DNA of 8,804 nucleotides from Phycisphaerales bacterium (lineage in GTDB: Bacteria > Planctomycetota > Phycisphaerae > Phycisphaerales > UBA1924): NCBI GenBank assembly GCA_003511945.1, contig DOJA01000161.1, positions 1,164 to 9,967 of the forward strand, read 5' to 3'. A program made the translations under genes and the position numbers. Positions 5,396 to 8,804 of this stretch are shown here, one piece after another. A model generated the notes under the pieces. That model did not search any database. It worked only from the letters and a program-made list of their open reading frames with translations, and was not told where the DNA came from. The first letter of the stretch is position 1; each line of letters opens with the position of its first letter.

Positions 5396-6448
5396 TCATG
5401 ATTCCCAATCGATCACCACCTTGCCGAACTGTTCGCCGGCCTCGATGCGCTGCCAGGCGCGGGGGGCGTCGGTCCAGGCGTGGACGGAGTCGATGGTCGC
5501 TCGGAGGTGGCCGGCGCGGAAGAGGGCGGCGGTCTCGCGCATCTCGTCGTTCGTGCCCATCGTCGAGCCGAGCACGCGGAGCTGGTTCCAGAACAGGCGG
5601 GCGAGGTCGGTCGGCGCCCTGGGTCCGGCGGTGTTGCCGGGGGTGACATAGCCACCGCCCCGCGCCAGGGACTTGATGCAGTTCAGGTGCGTCGGGGCGC
5701 CGACGGAGTCGACGGCCATGTCGACGCCGCGCTTGCCGGTCCAGGCGCGGACCTCCTTGGACCAGTCCTGTCCCTGGTCGAGCACGAGGGCGTCGGCGCC
5801 GAGTCCGCGGGCGCGGTCGAGCTTCCACTGGTGGCGCGAGGTGACGCAGACGGGGCAACCCATCCACTGCGCAATCGAGAGGGCCGCCAGGGCGACCCCG
5901 CCGCCGATGCCGGTGATGAGGACGGTCTGCCCGGGGCGCAGGCGCCCCTTGGTGACCATCATGCTGTACGCGGTCAGCGTGACGAGCCCGAAGGCGGCGG
6001 CCTCGAAGGGATCCGCGTCCTGTCCGACGGGGACCAGGTTCTCGACGGGGGCACAGAAGGACTCCCGGTGCGTGCCGTGCGAGTGCTCGCCGATCAGCCG
6101 GTACTCGGGGGCGAGGGTGGCGCCGGTGGGAGCGTCCGGCTCGGCCCGGTTGGGCTGCGCCAATGCGGCGTTGAGGATGACGCGGCGCCCCAGCCACTCG
6201 TCGCTCACCTCGGGGCCGACGGCGGTGACCTCGGCGCAGGCATCGCACCCGGAGACCCGGGGGTAGGTCAGTTCCACCCCGGGGATGCCCAGCCCGACCC
6301 ACAGGTCCATATGGTTGAGTGCCGAGGCGAGCGTCCGCAGCCGCGCCTCGCCCGGCGCGGGGTCGGCCGGCGCGTCGGCCCAGTTGGCGGAGGTCCGGAT
6401 ATTGGACGCCACAGGTCCGCCCTGTCGCTCGATGAGGATGGCTCGCAT
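5396..6448 (-). CDS. Zinc-type alcohol dehydrogenase-like (MDR) oxidoreductase lacking usual zinc ligands
   Basis: The 350-aa product is a medium-chain dehydrogenase/reductase: a GroES-like N-terminal domain (about 1-140) and a Rossmann domain (about 145-290) with the nucleotide loop VLITGIGGGVALAAL (176-190). SALNHMDLWVGLGIPG (42-57) replaces the catalytic-zinc Cys region of true alcohol dehydrogenases with Asn-His. The C-x2-C cluster of the structural zinc is missing where LNAALAQPNRAEPD (92-105) stands. SGCDACAEV (66-74) replaces the usual G-D/H-E segment. It therefore looks like a quinone-oxidoreductase or other zinc-independent MDR enzyme, probably NAD(P)H-dependent; the substrate is unknown. 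No clear SD precedes the ATG. Its last codons abut the right arm of the GxxExxY repeat, so the ancestral 3' end may have been altered. Confidence 0.88.
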   Translation of the reverse strand: MRAILIERQGGPVASNIRTSANWADAPADPAPGEARLRTLASALNHMDLWVGLGIPGVELTYPRVSGCDACAEVTAVGPEVSDEWLGRRVILNAALAQPNRAEPDAPTGATLAPEYRLIGEHSHGTHRESFCAPVENLVPVGQDADPFEAAAFGLVTLTAYSMMVTKGRLRPGQTVLITGIGGGVALAALSIAQWMGCPVCVTSRHQWKLDRARGLGADALVLDQGQDWSKEVRAWTGKRGVDMAVDSVGAPTHLNCIKSLARGGGYVTPGNTAGPRAPTDLARLFWNQLRVLGSTMGTNDEMRETAALFRAGHLRATIDSVHAWTDAPRAWQRIEAGEQFGKVVIDWES

Positions 6449-6467
6449 GGCGCGAGTCTAGAGCACT

Positions 6468-6494
6468 TCGTCTGCACGCATCGCGTGCAGACGA
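6468..6494. promoter_or_regulatory. Near-perfect 12-bp inverted repeat upstream of the oxidoreductase
   Basis: TCGTCTGCACGC (6468-6479) and GCGTGCAGACGA (6483-6494) are exact reverse complements around the 3-nt centre ATC. It starts 19 nt upstream of the leftward oxidoreductase ATG. As DNA it could be an operator for a dimeric repressor; as RNA it would be a very stable hairpin in the 5' leader. It lacks a T-run, so a terminator is less likely. Confidence 0.6.
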
Positions 6495-6510
6495 GTCGAG
6501 AGGGGGTCGA

Positions 6511-6537
6511 GCGGCGGGCGAGAGTATCGCCCGCTGC
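6511..6537. other. Second strong hairpin in the same spacer
   Basis: GCGGCGGGCGA (6511-6521) pairs with TCGCCCGCTGC (6527-6537), 11 bp with a single G-T, around the loop GAGTA. Its arms CGGCGGGCG...ATCGCCC resemble the hairpin at 622-649. The rest of the spacer 6538-6680 shows no gene or clear promoter. Confidence 0.5.
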
Positions 6538-6680
6538 GCCCTACAGACGCGCCTCGGGGTGAAACGCACGAGAGGGGCGGTCCCTTGTGGTTATCCGGTG
6601 GTGCTCATCGCGCACAGTCGCCGATGGACAGGCCTGCACGCACGGGACGCACCACAAGAACCGATCGAGGACCGCCGCCC

Positions 6681-6941
6681 ATGGTTGCCCAGCACGCCCC
6701 ACTCGCTCGCCCCGGACCCCCCGCACCGACGCTCCTGACCCGGTCCCAGATGGTCGAACGCATCCAGACGCTGAACCCGACGGCGAGCGCGTCGTACCTG
6801 GAAGCGTTCTCCGCTCGGCACCTGCTGACCTACCTCGAGCACCTGACGGCCTCGCAGGAACCGCGCGGGCGGAGCGCCCGATGGGCTCGCCCGGACGACT
6901 CGCCGGCGCTGCTCCGCTGGGTGCCGCGGGACGGGGACTGA
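6681..6941 (+). CDS. Small hypothetical protein (86 aa)
   Basis: I do not recognise a named family. The product begins MVAQHAPLARPGPPAPTLLT, a Pro/Ala-rich head. A compact, probably helical segment follows: LLTRSQMVERIQTLNPTASA then YLEAFSARHLLTYLEHLTAS (about residues 18-57), and the end is an Arg/Trp-rich tail (SARWARPDD, LLRWVPRDGD). The helical segment has the composition of a real folded domain, and I associate similar short proteins with planctomycetes, from memory only. The ATG at 6681 is preceded by GAGGA (6667-6671) at 9 nt. The frame is open further upstream to 6585, but that part looks non-coding. It ends 10 nt from the stop of the convergent response regulator. No signal peptide or membrane segment is seen. 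Confidence 0.6.
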   Translation: MVAQHAPLARPGPPAPTLLTRSQMVERIQTLNPTASASYLEAFSARHLLTYLEHLTASQEPRGRSARWARPDDSPALLRWVPRDGD

Positions 6942-6951
6942 TCGCTGAGGT

Positions 6952-7461
6952 TCAGTCGGGGTCGGCGGGGCGGCCCATCCGCTTCATCTCGCGGAGGGCC
7001 TCGTCGAGCTGGCGCTTGATGAGCCGGAGCCGGAGCAGCGACTTCACCCGCGTGACCAGCTCGATCTTGTGGACGGGCTTGGTGAGGAAGTCGTCGGCGC
7101 CGCTCTCCACCGCCCGCTCGACATCGCCCACATCGCTCAGGGCGGTGACCATGACCACCGGGATGTCGCGGGTGGCGGGGTCGTCCTTCAGCTGGGCGCA
7201 GACCTGGAAGCCGCTCATCCGGGGCATCATGACATCGAGGACGATGAGGTCGGGCTGGAGTCGGGCGACCTCGCGCATGGCCTCGATCCCGTCGCGGGCG
7301 GTGCGGACGGTGCAGCCGACATCCTCCAGGTAGGCCTGGAGGAGTTCCAGGTTCTGCTCGTGGTCGTCGACCAGCAGGAGCGACGCGGCGGCCAGATCGA
7401 TCTGGGCGTCGAGGGCGGCGTCGGTCAGAACGGGCTCGGGGTCGGGGGTTGGGGGTTTCAT
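6952..7461 (-). CDS. Single-domain response regulator (REC) with helical tail
   Basis: This is a two-component receiver protein, phosphorylated on aspartate by a partner histidine kinase not in this window. The 169-aa product has a ~26-residue Pro/Asp-rich head, then a complete REC domain (28-143). D32 and D33 (LLVDDHEQN) bind Mg2+, D76 (IVLDVMMPRMSG) is the phosphoacceptor, T106 (VVMVTAL) and K128 (FLTKPV) are the switch residues. The end, residues 131-169 (VTRVKSLLRLRLIKRQLDEA...), is like the helix that links REC to GGDEF or HD-GYP outputs in PleD-type regulators. Here the protein stops after it, with no output domain. SD GGGAGAAG (7471-7478 on the other strand) lies 9 nt from the ATG. It is divergent from the next gene and convergent with the small gene at 6681. 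Confidence 0.93.
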   Translation of the reverse strand: MKPPTPDPEPVLTDAALDAQIDLAAASLLLVDDHEQNLELLQAYLEDVGCTVRTARDGIEAMREVARLQPDLIVLDVMMPRMSGFQVCAQLKDDPATRDIPVVMVTALSDVGDVERAVESGADDFLTKPVHKIELVTRVKSLLRLRLIKRQLDEALREMKRMGRPADPD

Positions 7462-7623
7462 GGCGGCTCGCTTCTCCCGACGGAACGAGTAGATCCGGGT
7501 TCATCCGCGGGCCATCGTCGCTTTGGTTGACGGTCCGGGGCGAAACCATCCTACCAGCACCCGAAAAGCCGAGCGAGGGGGACCTCGGGACGAACACCGC
7601 GGCTCGCGATTGGCTACTAATAG

Positions 7624-7645
7624 GGACCGGACAGTTTCCCGGTCC
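7624..7645. other. Hairpin in the leader of the 155-aa gene
   Basis: GGACCGG (7624-7630) pairs exactly with CCGGTCC (7639-7645) around the 8-nt loop ACAGTTTC. It ends just before AGGAG (7651-7655), the likely ribosome binding site, so it could influence translation. Upstream, TACTAAT (7614-7620) resembles a -10 box, but no good -35 is seen; TTGACG at 7527-7532 is too far away. The rest of the 7462-7665 divergent spacer shows nothing else. Confidence 0.4.
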
Positions 7646-7665
7646 GGCTCAGGAGTCCGCGATCG

Positions 7666-8133
7666 ATGACCGCATTGAGTTCCTCGTCCTCCAACCGGTC
7701 GCCTTGGCGCGACAGGTTCCGGGCGCCGACGCTTGAAGAGCTGCGTCGCGCCTGCGCCGGTCCGGAAGGGGGGCTGCTCGAGAGCGCCCGCGACCACCTG
7801 CTGGCGACGCCCGGCGTGCAGGAAGAGGTGGCCTGGCAGGGGTTGCCCTGGCGGTGGACGCTGGTCTACTCGGCGCCCGCGGACGCGACCCGCGCGTGGG
7901 CGTACCTCGTCCCGGACCCCGCGAAGCCGGTCCTCGCCGTGCCCATCACCGAAGAAATGGTGCTCGCGTTCCCGATGGACCGGCTGAAGAAGCATGTCCG
8001 CGACGGCGTCCTCACATCCCGCAAGGTGGCGGGGGTCTACTGGGCGACCTGGGAACTGACCAGCAAGGCGCAGCTGGGGGAGATTCTGGAACTCGTCGAC
8101 CGCAAACGGAAGTTCTTCCTGCCCAAGAAGTGA
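7666..8133 (+). CDS. Conserved-looking hypothetical protein (155 aa)
   Basis: I do not recognise the family. The product has a short Ser-rich head, then ELRRACAGPEGGLLESARDH (25-44), a central block WQGLPWRWTLVYS (57-69), and AYLVPDPAKPVLAVPI (79-94), which read as beta strands. EEMVLAFPMDRLKKHVRDGV (96-115) and GVYWATWELTSKAQLGEILE (123-142) follow, and the tail is strongly basic (DRKRKFFLPKK). The pattern is of a small cytosolic alpha/beta protein; aromatic residues are plentiful and there is no signal peptide or membrane segment. The ATG at 7666 follows AGGAG at 10 nt. It is convergent with the zinc-ribbon gene, only 4 nt between stops, and divergent from the response regulator. No catalytic motif stands out, so no function is proposed. 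Confidence 0.8.
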   Translation: MTALSSSSSNRSPWRDRFRAPTLEELRRACAGPEGGLLESARDHLLATPGVQEEVAWQGLPWRWTLVYSAPADATRAWAYLVPDPAKPVLAVPITEEMVLAFPMDRLKKHVRDGVLTSRKVAGVYWATWELTSKAQLGEILELVDRKRKFFLPKK

Positions 8134-8137
8134 GCCG

Positions 8138-8804
8138 CTACTCGGCGCCGGGCTCGGGCGGACGCGTCCACTCCCCGGCCAAGGGGTCATCAGCGTCGGC
8201 GGCGGGGACAAATCGGACTTTGGTGGGGTCGACACGGAAGTGTCTGGCGAAGTCCATCGCCTGTCCTTCAGGAACGGGTGCGCCGGCGTCGAGGAGAACC
8301 TGGGAGGCCCACCCTTCGTGCGGGGGAGAGAGCAGGAGGTCCTCGGCACGCAGCGTGACGAGGAGTTCTTCGGGCGACAGCGCTGGGCCGGGGTTCCCGC
8401 CGCAGATGGGGCAGAGAGTGAGTGGCTCGTTCAGCCCCGGCTTTTCCCTGACGAGCAGGCGCCCTCTGCATGACGGGCAGGGAGCGACCTCGCCCATGCG
8501 CGCCACCAGCGGCGCGAGTCCGGGGACGCGGTGGGCCAGCCCTCCGAGGGCCGCGCTCACGCCTGAACGCGCGAGCAAGCGGCGCAGACGCTCGGCGTCC
8601 CCGGCACGGAAGGCCCCCAACGCCTCGGCGGCGCCCAGCGCGTCGGGGTCCGGCAGGCCGCCCTGCTCCCTGCCGTCATGGGCGTCGCCAAGGAGCAGGA
8701 GCCAGCGCTGCTCGTAGGGGTCGTCACTCAGGGACGCAAGCGCGAGGGCGACGCTCCGTTCGAGCCGGGCGCCCCCGGAACCGCCCCCGGAAGCGCCCCC
8801 GGAA
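8138..8804 (-). CDS. Zinc-ribbon hypothetical protein, partial (5' end outside the window)
   Basis: The frame is open from the stop at 8138 to the window edge, giving at least 221 residues; the true start lies beyond 8804. A TTG at 8618-8620 and an ATG inside it are internal candidates but look too late, because the upstream part also reads as protein. Visible order: a Gly/Ser/Ala linker (1-12), a helical Leu/Ala-rich stretch including LERSVALALASL and RWLLLLGDAHDG (14-44), then helices to about 105. A four-cysteine ribbon follows, CPSC (109-112) and CPIC (131-134), 18 residues apart. The C-terminal region, LSPEELLVTLRAEDLLLSPP onward, ends in an acidic tail. It probably binds zinc structurally. 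The cysteine spacing recalls FdhE-like or rubredoxin-like knuckles, but I see no other similarity, and no function is claimed. Confidence 0.75.
   Translation of the reverse strand, partial: SGGASGGGSGGARLERSVALALASLSDDPYEQRWLLLLGDAHDGREQGGLPDPDALGAAEALGAFRAGDAERLRRLLARSGVSAALGGLAHRVPGLAPLVARMGEVAPCPSCRGRLLVREKPGLNEPLTLCPICGGNPGPALSPEELLVTLRAEDLLLSPPHEGWASQVLLDAGAPVPEGQAMDFARHFRVDPTKVRFVPAADADDPLAGEWTRPPEPGAE
8769..8804. repeat. 12-bp tandem repeat encoding Gly/Ser units
   Basis: Three 12-bp units, GCGCCCCCGGAA (8769), CCGCCCCCGGAA (8781) and GCGCCCCCGGAA (8793), run to the window edge and may continue. On the coding (minus) strand they give Ser-Gly-Gly-Ala/Gly repeats, a flexible linker in the zinc-ribbon protein. 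The unit length keeps the frame if copies are gained or lost. Confidence 0.85.

Noticed and set aside
4917..5400. Target-site duplication around the GxxExxY cassette
   Set aside because: The bases outside the arms (CAGTCCTTT on the left, TCATGATT on the right) share no convincing direct repeat, so insertion by a DDE transposase is not supported.
6541..6726. Leftward 61-codon frame in the spacer before the small gene
   Set aside because: No SD, no motif, and it overlaps the start of the better-supported 6681 gene.

Overview
The window is about 8.8 kb of very GC-rich bacterial DNA. Gene content suggests a planctomycete, perhaps class Phycisphaerae: a CsrA with a short insert in its first beta hairpin, a decayed gene ending in a PEP-CTERM-type sorting tail, a GxxExxY gene, and many short lineage-style hypotheticals. 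The phylum is inferred from gene style; there is no rRNA or other marker.

Left part (1-3640): csrA (+, 270-485) is followed by a strong hairpin and faces the convergent pair Cof-type HAD phosphatase -> rsmA (both -, 4 nt apart). The HAD gene and a rightward aminoglycoside/choline-kinase-fold phosphotransferase (2636-3640) diverge from a short intergenic region. That region holds a 9-bp tandem repeat (six perfect copies plus one variant) that puts seven in-frame ATG codons at the HAD start, next to a run of ten G.

Middle part (3641-6448): a frameshifted 3' remnant of a PAP2/vanadium-haloperoxidase-like gene with a PEP-CTERM tail lies downstream of fabI. Then, all leftward and closely spaced in transcription order, come an MDR-family oxidoreductase, a GxxExxY PD-(D/E)xK-like protein, and fabI. 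The GxxExxY gene is bracketed by imperfect inverted repeats of about 27 bp, so a ~470-bp cassette appears to sit between two ordinary metabolic genes. One repeat arm carries the gene's own ribosome binding site.

Right part (6449-8804): a 232-nt spacer with two strong hairpins, one a near-perfect 12-bp inverted repeat, separates the oxidoreductase from a small rightward hypothetical gene. A leftward single-domain response regulator follows, convergent with the small gene. A rightward 155-aa protein of unknown function is next. Last is a leftward zinc-ribbon protein that runs off the window edge through a Gly/Ser-rich 12-bp tandem repeat.

The genes do not form one pathway. They are housekeeping (rsmA, fabI), post-transcriptional regulation (csrA), signalling (response regulator), and small-molecule enzymes of unknown substrate. 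The best candidates for undescribed biology are the inverted-repeat GxxExxY cassette and the multi-ATG repeat with its G tract. No CRISPR array, complete IS, tRNA or rRNA gene was found.
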